Positions 18,515 to 28,200 of a stretch of DNA of 33,365 bases are shown piece by piece. Origin of the DNA: Betaproteobacteria bacterium (GTDB lineage: Bacteria; Pseudomonadota; Gammaproteobacteria; Burkholderiales; Casimicrobiaceae); NCBI GenBank assembly GCA_009778785.1, contig WRFN01000017.1:1-33365 (forward strand), written 5' to 3'. Both the position numbers and the translations under genes were made by a program. How positions within the stretch are numbered: the first letter of the stretch is position 1; each line of letters begins with the position of its first letter. The notes below the pieces were generated by a model. The model had not been told where the DNA came from. It searched no databases and saw only the letters and a list, made by a program, of their open reading frames with translations.

Positions 18515-19941
18515 TGAAAAAAAACGCGGGCGCTGTTGTTAACGCCCCGGAGAATGACCGCATCGACCCCGCCGTTTGGCGGATTTGCACCGTCGCGTTG
18601 TTCGGGGGACTGCTCGCGCAACTCGACGCGACCATCGTCAACGTCTCGCTGTCGAATCTGGCGAAGGATTTGCATTCCGATCTTTCGACGATCCAGTGGG
18701 TCACCAGCGGTTATCTGCTGGCGCTCACGCTAGTGTTGCCGCTGAACGGCTGGCTCGTTGATCGCATCGGCGCGAAAGCGCTTTACCTCTGGTGCTTCTC
18801 GGCGTTCACCGTCTCCTCGGCGCTGTGCGGACTGGCCTGGTCGGCGGAATCGTTGATCGCGTTTCGCATCTTGCAAGGGATCAGCGGCGGCCTGCTGGTG
18901 CCGATGACGCAAATGATGATCGCGCGAACGGCGGGCAAACACATGGCGCGGGTGGCGGGTTATTTGTCGCTGCCCATTTTGATGGCGCCGATTTTAGGCC
19001 CGATCATCGCAGGCGTGATCCTGCAATATGCGTCCTGGCGCTGGCTCTTTCTGGTCAATCTGCCGGTCGGCGTGATCGCACTCACGCTGGCGGTTTTGTT
19101 CCTGCCAAGCGACCGTCACGAAACCGCGCCGCGAACGCTGGACTGGCTCGGCCTTGCCTTGCTGTCGCCGGGGCTGGTGATGTTTTTGTACGGCGCCGAG
19201 CAAAGCGGTGGCGCGACGGGGCGCGTTCTGCTGGCGGCGGGGGTGGTGATGATCGCTGTTTTTCTCTGGACGGCGCGGCGCAAAGGAGACAACGCATTGA
19301 TCGATCTGCGCTTGTTCAAAGGTAAAGTTTTTCCGGCCGTTGCCCTCACGCAATTTCTGTCGAACGGCGGCATGTTCGCCGGCCAAATGCTCATCCCGAT
19401 TTTTCTCATTCAGGCGTGCGGTCGCTCGCCCGCTGAAATGGGCTGGATGCTCGCGCCTCTGGGGTTAGGCATGATGGTCACCAATTTTCTGATGGGAGCG
19501 CTGACGGATCGCTTCGGACTTCGTCGCGTGTCGGCGGGCGGCGCGTTCCTGACGCTCGTCGCCACCGCGCCCATGCTGTATCTCGCCACCCACGGCCTCG
19601 ATTTGTTCATCCTTATTCCTGCCCTTTTCCTTCGGGGCATGGGGATGAGCGGGGTGGGGCTGCCGTCGCTGACCGCCGCTTACGCTTCGGTCAGTCGGCA
19701 AAAATTACCGATGGCGACCACTTCGCTTAACATCGTCCAGCGCTTGGGTGGCCCGACGATGACGACGCTTTGCGCTTCTTTCCTCGCCTGGAAGCTGGGG
19801 ACGACGGGGCATGAGGGCGCGAGCGCTGAGGCGGCAAGCGCCTACGCTTGGGCGTTTCTGTTGCTCTGCGGGATTCATGCGCTCACGTTTCTTTCGGCGA
19901 TGCGGTTACCGCGACGCCGCGAGGATGTCGCGGTGGGGTGA
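18514..19941 (+). CDS. MFS drug/proton antiporter, DHA2 (EmrB/QacA-like) family
   Basis: This 475-residue protein has about 14 hydrophobic helices. LDATIVNVSL in helix 1 is the DHA2 hallmark. The loop 2-3 motif NGWLVDRIGAKALYLW and the antiporter motif region GPIIAGVILQYASWRWLFLVNLPVG (motif C area and beyond) are recognisable. It is expected to export hydrophobic or cationic compounds using proton motive force from the inner membrane. The start is ATG 18514, overlapping the previous stop by one base; an alternative GTG lies one codon earlier. No EmrA-type membrane fusion partner is adjacent. Confidence 0.93.
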   Translation: MKKNAGAVVNAPENDRIDPAVWRICTVALFGGLLAQLDATIVNVSLSNLAKDLHSDLSTIQWVTSGYLLALTLVLPLNGWLVDRIGAKALYLWCFSAFTVSSALCGLAWSAESLIAFRILQGISGGLLVPMTQMMIARTAGKHMARVAGYLSLPILMAPILGPIIAGVILQYASWRWLFLVNLPVGVIALTLAVLFLPSDRHETAPRTLDWLGLALLSPGLVMFLYGAEQSGGATGRVLLAAGVVMIAVFLWTARRKGDNALIDLRLFKGKVFPAVALTQFLSNGGMFAGQMLIPIFLIQACGRSPAEMGWMLAPLGLGMMVTNFLMGALTDRFGLRRVSAGGAFLTLVATAPMLYLATHGLDLFILIPALFLRGMGMSGVGLPSLTAAYASVSRQKLPMATTSLNIVQRLGGPTMTTLCASFLAWKLGTTGHEGASAEAASAYAWAFLLLCGIHALTFLSAMRLPRRREDVAVG

Positions 19942-20019
19942 TTTCAAAGCGCGCTTTTCGCGTATTCCGGCATCGGTGTAATAATAGAAGTTTCTCCGGA
20001 ATTTCTCCGAGGGTTTGCC

Positions 20020-20721
20020 ATGACACAGGACGATTTGAAACGGGCGGCGGCTGAAGCGGCGTTGGCGTATGTCGAAGACAACACCTGGCTGGGCGTCGGC
20101 ACCGGCAGCACGGTAGATTTTTTCATTGAGGCGCTGGCCAAAAAACGCAAGGCGTTCATCAAGGGCGCGGTATCGAGTTCGGATCGCACGACGGCGCAGC
20201 TCAAAAAATTCGGCATTCCGGTCGATGAGTTGAACAGCGTCGGCGATTTGCCGGTGTACATCGACGGCGCCGACGAGGTGACCGAGCACGGCGCGATGAT
20301 CAAAGGCGGCGGCGGCGCGTTGACCCGCGAGAAGATCATCGCGGCGGCGTCGCGCCAATTCGTTTGTATCGCCGACGACTCGAAGCTCAGGCCGTTTTTG
20401 GGCGCTTTTCCGGTGCCCATCGAAGTGATTCCGATGGCGCGCAGTTTCGTCGCGCGCGCGATTGTGCATCTCGGTGGCACGCCCGAATGGCGCAGCGGTT
20501 TCAAAACCGATAACGGCAACGTGATTCTCGATGTTCACGGTTGGGAATTGTTGAATCCCGTCGAAATGGAAACAAAGCTCAATCAAATTCCCGGCGTGGT
20601 GACGGTCGGTATTTTCGCGCAGCGCGGCGCCGATGTGATTTTGCTGGGCGATAAAGACGGCGTGCGAACGCTGAAGCCCGCCAGCAGTTTTGATGAAGAA
20701 ACGAACGATGAAACCTTCTGA
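20020..20721 (+). CDS. rpiA: Ribose-5-phosphate isomerase A
   Basis: This 233-residue cytoplasmic enzyme of the pentose phosphate pathway interconverts ribose 5-phosphate and ribulose 5-phosphate. Family signatures are [15 protein letters not shown], the SSSDRTT loop, the active-site segment YIDGADEV and the [13 protein letters not shown] phosphate loop. GAGGG precedes the ATG. The C-terminus is slightly longer than in E. coli (219 aa), and its last 14 bases overlap the start of proA, so the two are translationally coupled. Confidence 0.97.
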   Translation: MTQDDLKRAAAEAALAYVEDNTWLGVGTGSTVDFFIEALAKKRKAFIKGAVSSSDRTTAQLKKFGIPVDELNSVGDLPVYIDGADEVTEHGAMIKGGGGALTREKIIAAASRQFVCIADDSKLRPFLGAFPVPIEVIPMARSFVARAIVHLGGTPEWRSGFKTDNGNVILDVHGWELLNPVEMETKLNQIPGVVTVGIFAQRGADVILLGDKDGVRTLKPASSFDEETNDETF

Positions 20722-21982
20722 TTTCGCCACGGTCTCGGCGTACATGAATGCCGTCGGCAACGCGGCGCGGCAAGCTGCCGCCGACATGGCGCGCGCCGAC
20801 ACCGCCGCCAAAAATCTCGCGCTGACAACGATGGCGGCAGAGATTCGTCGTCAGGCCGGCGCGTTGTTGGCGGCGAACGCGCAGGACGTGGCCGAAGCGC
20901 GCGCCCAACAGCTCGACTCTGCTTTCATCGATCGGCTGACGCTGAAACCGTCCACGGTCGAAACGATGGCCGAGGGACTGACGCAGATGGTGGCGTTGCC
21001 CGATCCGGTCGGCGCCATCACCGATTTAACGTCGCGTCCGTCGGGAATTCAAGTCGGCAAAATGCGGATTCCGCTCGGCGTGATCGGCATTGTTTATGAA
21101 GCGCGTCCCAACGTCACCGCCGATGCGGCGGGGCTTTGTTTGAAAGCAGGGAACGCGGTGATTCTGCGTGGCGGTTCGGAAGCGCTGCGAAGCAATCTGG
21201 CGATTGCCGCTTGCGTTCACGACGGCTTGCGCGCCGCCGGACTGCCGGAAACGGCGGTGCAAATCGTGGCGACGACCGACCGCGAGGCCGTCGGCTATCT
21301 GATCCGCGACGAAGCACACGTCGATGTGATCGTGCCGCGCGGCGGCAAGAGTTTGATCGAGCGCATCGCGCGCGAAGCGCGGGTGTCGGTAATCAAACAT
21401 CTGGACGGCGTTTGCCATGTGTACCTCGATGCTGAACTCGATTTCGACAAAGCGATTCGGATCGCCGATAACGCCAAGACGCAACGCTACGCGCCATGCA
21501 ACACAATGGAAACGCTGCTGGTGCATCAAGCGATGGCCGAAACGATTTTGCCGCCGCTGTGCCAGATTTACGAGGACAAGGGCGTTGAACTGCGCGGCTG
21601 CGCGCGGGCGCGCGCGATTGTTCCGTCGATGATCGAGGCCACCGAGGAAGATTGGCGCACCGAATACATGGCGCCGATTCTGTCGATTCGCGTCGTCGAT
21701 TCGCTCGATCAGGCGATGGCGCACATCGCTCGTTACGGCTCGCAGCACACCGACGCCATCGTCACCGAAAACCACACGTCGGCGATGCGTTTTCTGCGCG
21801 AAGTGGACTCAAGCTCGGTGATGGTTAACGCTTCGACCCGTTTCGCCGACGGCTTCGAGTACGGGTTGGGAGCCGAGATCGGCATTTCGACGAACAAGCT
21901 GCACGCCCGCGGGCCGGTCGGTCTCGAAGGGCTGACGACGCAAAAATGGATCGTGCTGGGCAGCGGCCAGATTCGGACGTGA
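20708..21982 (+). CDS. proA: Gamma-glutamyl phosphate reductase
   Basis: This 424-residue aldehyde-dehydrogenase-superfamily enzyme makes the second step of proline synthesis: NADPH-dependent reduction of gamma-glutamyl phosphate to glutamate semialdehyde. The catalytic cysteine is C264 in [29 protein letters not shown] (read as [13 protein letters not shown] in this copy), LRGGSEA and [10 protein letters not shown] are family segments, and the C-terminal [12 protein letters not shown] is typical. ATG 20708 gives the normal length (E. coli 417) and overlaps rpiA; a longer frame to 20690 is unlikely. No proB is in the window. Confidence 0.96.
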   Translation: MKPSDFATVSAYMNAVGNAARQAAADMARADTAAKNLALTTMAAEIRRQAGALLAANAQDVAEARAQQLDSAFIDRLTLKPSTVETMAEGLTQMVALPDPVGAITDLTSRPSGIQVGKMRIPLGVIGIVYEARPNVTADAAGLCLKAGNAVILRGGSEALRSNLAIAACVHDGLRAAGLPETAVQIVATTDREAVGYLIRDEAHVDVIVPRGGKSLIERIAREARVSVIKHLDGVCHVYLDAELDFDKAIRIADNAKTQRYAPCNTMETLLVHQAMAETILPPLCQIYEDKGVELRGCARARAIVPSMIEATEEDWRTEYMAPILSIRVVDSLDQAMAHIARYGSQHTDAIVTENHTSAMRFLREVDSSSVMVNASTRFADGFEYGLGAEIGISTNKLHARGPVGLEGLTTQKWIVLGSGQIRT

Positions 21983-21999
21983 GGGTGATTTGATTGCAC

Positions 22000-24282
22000 A
22001 TGTTTGAAGATTCTTGCTTCTCCTCTCCCGTCCCTTCGGGGCGCCCTCTTCCGCAAGCGGGAGAGGGGAAAAAGTACGCAGGTTTGAATCGAATTGCCTT
22101 GATCTTTGTTTCGTTGCTTGCCTTCGTCTTTGCCGGACAGGTTGCCGCCGCGCCGGTCAAAGCGGCGCTCGTCAGCGACGTTCAAAGCATCGCGCCGAAC
22201 GCGACCTTCACCGTGGCGCTGCGTCTCGACATGCAGCCCGGCTGGCACACTTACTGGAAAAATCCGGGGGACACCGGCTTGCCGACGACGATTGCTTGGA
22301 CGCTGCCGGAAGGCGTGACGGCGGGCGTAGTGCAGTGGCCGACGCCGCAAGCGCAGCAAGTCGGGCCGTTCATCAATTACGGCTTCGAGGACGAGGTGTT
22401 GCTGCTTACCGCGTTCAGCGCGAAAAACATCACGTCGCCGTCCGTCGAAATCAAGGCGCGCGCCGACTGGCTGATGTGTCAGGAAGTTTGCGTCCCCGAC
22501 GGCGCCGATCTGACGCTGACTTTGCCCGTCGCCGCCACAACGCAACCCGCCGCCGCCGCTGCCGTCATCGTCGCCGCGCAAAACCTGTTGCCGAAACCGC
22601 TTGCCGGTTGGAAGGCTGACGCGCAAGGCAACGGCGCGACGGTGACGCTGCGCTTGAAACCAACGCATTTGCCAAACAGCGCCGAAGTCGCCAGCCCCGG
22701 CGCGTTGTATTTCTTCGCCGACGAGGCGCGGAGCATCGAGCCGTCGTTCGCGCAACCGCTGCAACGTGACGGCGACGCGCTCGTGTTGAAACTGCCGGTC
22801 TCGCACCAACTGGACGGTGGCTTGACAAAGTTGTCGGGGGTGTTGCGCGCGGCGCAGTCGTGGGGCGGTGTGAATGGCGAGGCGACGGCAGTGACGATCG
22901 ACGTGCCGGTCAAAGGCGTGGTGTCGGCGGGACCGATACCGAAGTTCAACGCGTCGCCGAAAGCGCAACCGCCGGGATTGGTAACTACTAATGTGGTCAA
23001 CGGCACAACAGGCAATGCGCCCAATAACAGCAGCGAAAGTAACAGAGCAGGAAGCCGCTTTTCGCTGGGGCTGGCGGCGCTCTTTGCGCTCTTGGGCGGC
23101 GTGATTCTGAACCTGATGCCGTGCGTGTTCCCGATTGTTTCGTTGAAAGTGCTGGGCTTCGTCAAGCACGGCGACAACCGCGCAACGCTGCGGCATGAGG
23201 CGCTGGCGTTCAGCGCCGGAGTGATCCTGATGTTTCTGGCGCTGGCCGCAGTGTTGCTGGCGCTGCGGGCGATGGGCGGGCAGTTGGGCTGGGGCTTTCA
23301 ATTGCAATCGCCCATCGTGATTACCGCGCTGGCGCTGCTCTTTTTCGTGATGGCGCTGAACTTCTCTGGCGTTTTCGAGTTCGGCGCGCTGGCGCCGTCG
23401 GGCATGCTCGGCTGGACATCGCGCAATCGCTTGTTCGATGCGTTCGGCTCCGGTCTTCTGGCGGTGATCGTCGCTTCGCCGTGTACCGCGCCGTACATGG
23501 GCGCGGCGCTGGGCTACGCGCTGATGCAGGACGCGCCGACGACGCTCCTCATCTTTGCGATGCTCGGGCTGGGCATGGCGCTGCCGTACGCGCTGCTGGC
23601 GTTCTTTCCGGCCTGGCAACGGCTGTTGCCGAAACCCGGCGCCTGGATGCTGCGCTTGCGGCAACTGCTGGCGTTTCCGCTGTACGCCACGGTAGCGTGG
23701 TTGGCGTGGGTGCTCGGCGCGCAACTCTCCGGCGACATCGTGTTGAGGCTCTTGTTGGCACTGGTGGCGGTAGCGCTGGCGCTGTGGGCGTGGCACGGCT
23801 ACCGGATGGCGTTCGGCGGCAGCGATCGCGTCAAAATGAGCTGGATGGCGACCACGGCGGTCAGCGTCGTTCTGGCGGGCTGGCTGATCTCGCCGGTGTT
23901 CTTCGCAACGCCGAATCGGCAAGCCGTCGCGGTGACGCCGGCGAGCGTCTGGCAACCGTACAGCGAGGCGGCGGTGGCGAGCGAAATCGCCGCCGGAAAA
24001 ACCGTGTTCGTCGATTTCACCGCGGCCTGGTGCGTGACCTGTCAGGTCAACGAGCGGTGGGTGCTGGAAGCCGACGAAGTGCAGCAGGCTTTCGCGCGGC
24101 ACGGCGTTACCCTGATGCGCGCCGACTGGACGAGCTACGACCCGACCATCACCGAAGCGCTCACCGCGTTGAACCGCAGCGGCGTGCCGGTGTACGTGCT
24201 TTACCAACCCGGAAAATCGCCGCGCCTGTTGCCGGAATTGCTGCAAAAAGGAACCGTGCTCGACGCGTTGCAGGCGTTGTAG
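22000..24282 (+). CDS. Protein-disulfide reductase, ScsB/DsbD-like
   Basis: From ATG 22000 the product has 760 residues. The order is signal peptide, large periplasmic N-terminal domain (about 50-340) with WLMCQEVCVPD (C160, C164), eight-helix membrane domain (about 345-620) with LMPCVFP (C375) and ASPCTAPY (C495), and a C-terminal thioredoxin domain with AAWCVTCQ (C678, C681). Electrons pass from cytoplasmic thioredoxin through the membrane cysteines to the periplasm. The long N-terminal domain fits the ScsB branch (linked to copper tolerance) better than classical DsbD. The first about 27 residues after the ATG are a translated palindromic repeat (SGRPLPQAGEG), so TTG 22084, just before the signal peptide, is a serious alternative start (732 aa). 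It follows proA closely. Confidence 0.9.
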   Translation: MFEDSCFSSPVPSGRPLPQAGEGKKYAGLNRIALIFVSLLAFVFAGQVAAAPVKAALVSDVQSIAPNATFTVALRLDMQPGWHTYWKNPGDTGLPTTIAWTLPEGVTAGVVQWPTPQAQQVGPFINYGFEDEVLLLTAFSAKNITSPSVEIKARADWLMCQEVCVPDGADLTLTLPVAATTQPAAAAAVIVAAQNLLPKPLAGWKADAQGNGATVTLRLKPTHLPNSAEVASPGALYFFADEARSIEPSFAQPLQRDGDALVLKLPVSHQLDGGLTKLSGVLRAAQSWGGVNGEATAVTIDVPVKGVVSAGPIPKFNASPKAQPPGLVTTNVVNGTTGNAPNNSSESNRAGSRFSLGLAALFALLGGVILNLMPCVFPIVSLKVLGFVKHGDNRATLRHEALAFSAGVILMFLALAAVLLALRAMGGQLGWGFQLQSPIVITALALLFFVMALNFSGVFEFGALAPSGMLGWTSRNRLFDAFGSGLLAVIVASPCTAPYMGAALGYALMQDAPTTLLIFAMLGLGMALPYALLAFFPAWQRLLPKPGAWMLRLRQLLAFPLYATVAWLAWVLGAQLSGDIVLRLLLALVAVALALWAWHGYRMAFGGSDRVKMSWMATTAVSVVLAGWLISPVFFATPNRQAVAVTPASVWQPYSEAAVASEIAAGKTVFVDFTAAWCVTCQVNERWVLEADEVQQAFARHGVTLMRADWTSYDPTITEALTALNRSGVPVYVLYQPGKSPRLLPELLQKGTVLDALQAL
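22022..22066. repeat. CTCTCCC palindromic element inside the 5' end of the ScsB-like gene
   Basis: CCTCTCCCG (22022-22030) and CGGGAGAGG (22058-22066) pair perfectly around a core containing GGGCGCCCTC-like sequence. It is the inverted-orientation relative of 17543-17588. It lies between the proA stop and the signal peptide of the disulfide reductase. Confidence 0.8.
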
Positions 24283-24285
24283 GGG

Positions 24286-24300
24286 CGGGTTTGAAACCCG
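24286..24300. repeat. Short palindrome CGGGTTTGAAACCCG
   Basis: A 15-base palindrome lies directly after the disulfide reductase stop codon, inside a GGGGCGGGTTTGAAACCCGT context typical of small dispersed intergenic repeats. Only one copy is in this window. Confidence 0.5.
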
Positions 24301-24328
24301 TCCACAAAGCGCTCCGACAATTCAAATA

Positions 24329-24356
24329 AAAAAGGCCGACATTCGTCGGCCTTTTG
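24329..24356 (-). terminator. Terminator for the SWIB/H1-like gene (possibly bidirectional)
   Basis: AAGGCCGAC (24332-24340) and GTCGGCCTT (24345-24353) form a perfect 9-bp stem with an ATTC loop. Read on the minus strand it is followed by a T-rich run (TTTTTTATTT). On the plus strand only four Ts follow, so it may also serve the disulfide reductase gene, less strongly. It lies 19 bp beyond the SWIB stop codon. Confidence 0.85.
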
Positions 24357-24374
24357 GAAACAGCATCAAAGTGC

Positions 24375-24860
24375 TTATTTCAGATTGTTCGAGATCAGCT
24401 TGGTCATTTCGAACATCGACACTTTGGTCTTGCCGCCAAAGACTGCCTTCAGCTTATCATCCGCATTGATCATGCGTTTGTTGATGGCGTCTTGCAGCTT
24501 GTTCTTTTTGATGTATTCCCAAACCTTCTTGGTGATTTCCGTGCGCGGCAGCGGCGCTTGACCGACAACTTCAGCCAGCGCGGCCGACGGCGTCATCGGA
24601 CGCATGAATGCCGGATTGGGTTTACGTTTGACTGCTACTTTCTTGACTGCCTTCTTAGCGACTTTTTTTGCCGCTACTTTCTTGACTGCTTTCTTAGCGA
24701 CTTTTTTTGCCGCTACTTTCTTGACTGCCTTCTTGGCGACTTTTTTTGCCGCTACTTTCTTGACTGCCTTCTTGGCGACTTTCTTGACGGCCTTCTTTGC
24801 AACTTTTTTGACCGCTTTCTTGGCGGCGACTTTCTTGACTGCTTTCTTGGCTTTAGCCAT
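24375..24860 (-). CDS. H1-like lysine-repeat protein with C-terminal SWIB/MDM2 domain
   Basis: This is a 161-residue protein. Residues 1-80 are almost only Ala, Lys and Val in AKKAVKKV-type repeats, like eukaryotic H1 tails and bacterial H1-like DNA-binding proteins. Residues 81-161 form a SWIB domain (FMRPMTPSAALAEVVG, ITKKVWEYIKKNKLQD, DKLKAVFGG, MFEMTKLI). It is likely a nucleoid-associated protein; the role of bacterial SWIB domains is poorly known. Four 39-nt units repeat in tandem in the tail (about 24622-24777), which makes its length prone to change. The start is supported by AAGGAAGG 5 to 12 bases upstream of ATG 24860. It is monocistronic with its own terminator. A TATAGT (24946-24951, minus strand) is a possible -10. 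Confidence 0.93.
   Translation of the reverse strand: MAKAKKAVKKVAAKKAVKKVAKKAVKKVAKKAVKKVAAKKVAKKAVKKVAAKKVAKKAVKKVAAKKVAKKAVKKVAVKRKPNPAFMRPMTPSAALAEVVGQAPLPRTEITKKVWEYIKKNKLQDAINKRMINADDKLKAVFGGKTKVSMFEMTKLISNNLK
24622..24777. repeat. 39-nt tandem repeats in the H1-like tail
   Basis: The landmark TTCTTAGCG/TTCTTGGCG recurs at 24652, 24691, 24730 and 24769, an exact 39-nt period. Each unit encodes 13 residues of AAKKVAKKAVKKV type. Units differ at a few third-codon positions only. Confidence 0.9.
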
Positions 24861-25127
24861 GAGATTTCCTTCCTTTATAGTCAATGAACCGATCGTTCTG
24901 AGATGGACCCTCCTGTCTATGGGTTTTCCCCACCTCATCGCGGCGACTATACCGCATTTTCAAGAGAAAAAAAGCAGTCGGCGGCAGTTTTCCCCTAGAG
25001 AAAAGCGAAGTGTTGCAAGAAAGAGAAAAAAGCGGGGCGATTTCATAGGAGAAAAACACCGATTTCAGAGGGGATTTCGCTGATACGCGACGTGTGCGAC
25101 GAAAAATTCAGCCAAGACGATGAATCT

Positions 25128-25151
25128 AAAGCCCCTTTCAAAAGGGGCTTT
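25128..25151. terminator. Hairpin downstream of the glycosyltransferase gene
   Basis: AAAGCCCCTT (25128-25137) and AAGGGGCTTT (25142-25151) form a 10-bp stem with a 4-nt loop, 75 bp beyond the glycosyltransferase stop. The T-tract is short in either direction, so termination is plausible but not certain. Apart from this, 24861-25225 contains only the SWIB promoter region. Confidence 0.5.
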
Positions 25152-25225
25152 GAGAGGCGCGTGAAGTTATAACGAAGACGTGGATGTGAGGTGTTGCCCC
25201 ATTGGGGATCGTCCCTCACTCCAAC

Positions 25226-28200
25226 CTACTTCCCCGCCACCTGCTGTGCCAGCTCCAGCGTTTTTTCCACTTCCTGCGCCGCTATATCGCTCGAAAAGTG
25301 CGCTTCGATGTTGGCGCGTCCCGCCACTGACAGTTGTCGCCACAAGGCTTCGTCTCGGTAAACCCGCGCCACTGCTTCGGCGAAGGCGCGGGCGTCGTCG
25401 GCAATCAGCGCGTCCCGACCGTCGGCGAGGTGCATGCCCTCGGCGGCGATAGTCGTCACCACGACCGGCACGCCGTAGCTCATCGCTTGATTGACTTTGC
25501 CCTTGACGCCGGCACCGTAGCGCAGCGGCGCAATCGACACGCGCGCGGCAGTGAAATACGGCTCGATGTCCTCGACGTAGCCGGTCACGACCACATCGCT
25601 CGCCGCCAGCGACTTCACCGCCGTCGGCAGGCCGCCGCCGATGATGGTGGTGACGACGCCCGGCAGCAGTTGCCGCACCAGCGGCAGCACTTCGCGTCCG
25701 TACCACAGCATCGCATCGACGTTGGGCGGGTGCTGGAAGCTGCCGATAAAGAGCAGTCCGGCGCGCTCGGCGAAGGCGCGACCGGCGGGTTTCGGCGCGT
25801 GAATGTTGGACAGCACGGCCACTTTCTTGTCGGGCACGAGCGGCGCCAGCAACGCTTGTTCTGCCGCCGACACTACCCAGACGCGGTCGGCGGCGCGAAT
25901 CAGTCGCAACTCCTGTTTGCGCTGGGCTTCGGCCTGCGTGCGCGCTGTTGCGCTGTTCAACACCTCGCCCTCGCGCTCGGCGCGCAGGAAATGCAAATCC
26001 ACCGTGTCGTAAACCACGAAAGCCTGCGGCGCCCATTTGCGCGCTGCCGCCAGCCATTGCGCCGCCACTTCCAGCCGCGACAACACGATCACGTCAAACT
26101 CGCGCCCGCGCGCCTGCAAGAAATTTTCAATCGAGTTGAAGTACGGCAGGTGCAACACTTCGATCCCGTCCGCCTGCAACCGGCCGACGTAAGGAGCGCG
26201 GTATTCAAGCGAATTGGCGGCGAAGGTGACCTTGCGCCCGGGCGGCGCGAGCAGGCGCAGAAGTTGCCACATCCGCAGCGAGCCGGAGTCGCGGTCGGGC
26301 GTCAGCATACACATATCGAGCACCAGAATGCGGGTGTGCACGGTACGCTCGGCGGCGCGGCGAATGTCGTCGCTGTAACGGCCGGGCTGCTGCGCCAGCG
26401 CGGCGTGCCACTTGTCGCGGAAGGTCACTTGATTGATGACTTGATAACGCTTGACGCCCTGCGTCTCGTCGGTGCCGGAGGTTTGCCCCTCAAAGTGGAT
26501 CACCCGCGAGAGCGGTTGATACAACACCCGTTTGCCGACGGCGCGCACCTGAAAAGCCAGATCGGTGTCTTCGTAATAAGCGGGCGCAAAACGCTCATCG
26601 AAGCCGCCCAGTTGTTCCCACAGTGTTCGAGTGATGGCGATGCAGGCGCCCGAACAGTAATCGACATCGCGGCGGTAATGAAACTCGGGGCGGTTCGGAT
26701 CGTCGTTGCGCCCGTAATTCCACGCCGAACCATCGCTGAAAACGATGCCGCCCGCTTCCTGCAAGCGGCCGTCGGGGTAACACAGTTGCGCGCCGACCAA
26801 ACCGGCGTCCGGCGTCTGATCGAGGGTTTCGACCAGCGCAGTCAGCCAGCCGTCGGTCACCAGCGTATCGTTATTGAGGAAAACGAGAATTTCGCCCCGC
26901 GCTTCTTTCGCGCCGGCGTTGCAATTCCTGAGAAAACCGAGATTGTGCGGCGGGCGAATGAAGCGTACGCCTTCGACGCCCGCCAGTTGCGCTTGCAACG
27001 GCTCGGGCGAAGCGTCGTCGAGCACCAGCACTTCGTAGGCGATGTCGCGCGTGTGCTCGTGAACGCTCTTGATGCAACTGAACGTCGCCAGCGGTTCGCC
27101 GAACGCGGCAATCAGAATCGACACGCGCGGCGTGGCCGAGGCGGCGACCGTCAGCGGCGTCACCTGCGTTTCTTGCGCCTTCGGCTCGAACGGCATCGCG
27201 CGAGCCATCCGGCGGCGAAAGAGTTTTTCATAGCTGCGCGACGCCACCGCTTTCAATCCGGCGGCTTGATAAATTGACTGTGCGGTGCGCGCCATCCGCA
27301 TCATGCGCAAACCTTTTTGCCGCCACCTCTCTTTTTTCTCCAGCCAGCCCAGCCACCAGTCCGGCGGCGTCGGCAACGGCGGCGCATCGCGCAAAGCTTT
27401 CAGGCGTCGCTGCAGCTGCGCTCTCGCCGCTTTGCGGCCGCAACCGACGCCGGCTTGATACAACCCGAACAAATCATCATCGCGCGCATCGTCCTCGCTC
27501 TTCGTCGGCGCTTCCGGCCAGAGATCGTCTTTGATTTCAACGTGACGAACGGATCGCGGCTCCGGCGGCAGCGCTTCCAGATACTGTTGGCGATACGTTT
27601 CTTCCGTGCTGCAAGAGGCGGGCGCTACCGAAACCGCCGACGCAAAGCGGCACAACGCCGCGTTCCATTCGGCGGCGCTGCTGTCCCACGGCAGCAATAC
27701 CGCGCGCGGCGTTTCCCGCAAGCGCTCCGCCAGCGCTCCCAGCGCCGACGCCATGATAGGCGCACCGCTCAAGAGCGCCGGAGTCAGCGCGTAGCAAAAC
27801 GATTCGGGCACTTGCGCCGGAAAGAAAAACACGTCCGGTTTCTCGGCGGCCAGCAGCGCCGGTAAATCGGCCTCGTCGTACTCGCCGCTCATCGACAAGC
27901 GCGGCAACGGCAGTTCCGGCAGCGGTTGCGCCGAGGTGCCGAGAAGGCGGAACGACAGCGGCAGATCGCGCTCTTCGGCGTCGCGGGCACAAGCGCAAAC
28001 GAGGTTGAAACCTTTTTCGGGCGACAGCGCCCCCAGCACCGCCACGCGCAAACGCGGCGGCGCCAGCGTCAACGCTTCGGGGTGCGGCCAGAGGCGCGGC
28101 GTGAAGGTCGGCAACACCCGATGCACGCGCTCGGCGATGTCGCGCGACGGCGCAATCACGCGGTCGGCGCGCCGCAACAACTCGCCGAACAATGCTCGCC

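Noticed and set aside
21733-24246. Minus-strand ORF of 837 codons opposite proA and the ScsB-like gene
   Set aside because: It is a GC-driven antisense frame, very rich in Arg, Gln and His, without recognisable domains, opposite two well-identified genes.
25334-27277. Plus-strand ORF of 647 codons opposite the glycosyltransferase
   Set aside because: Same antisense pattern; the minus-strand frame carries clear glycosyltransferase motifs.
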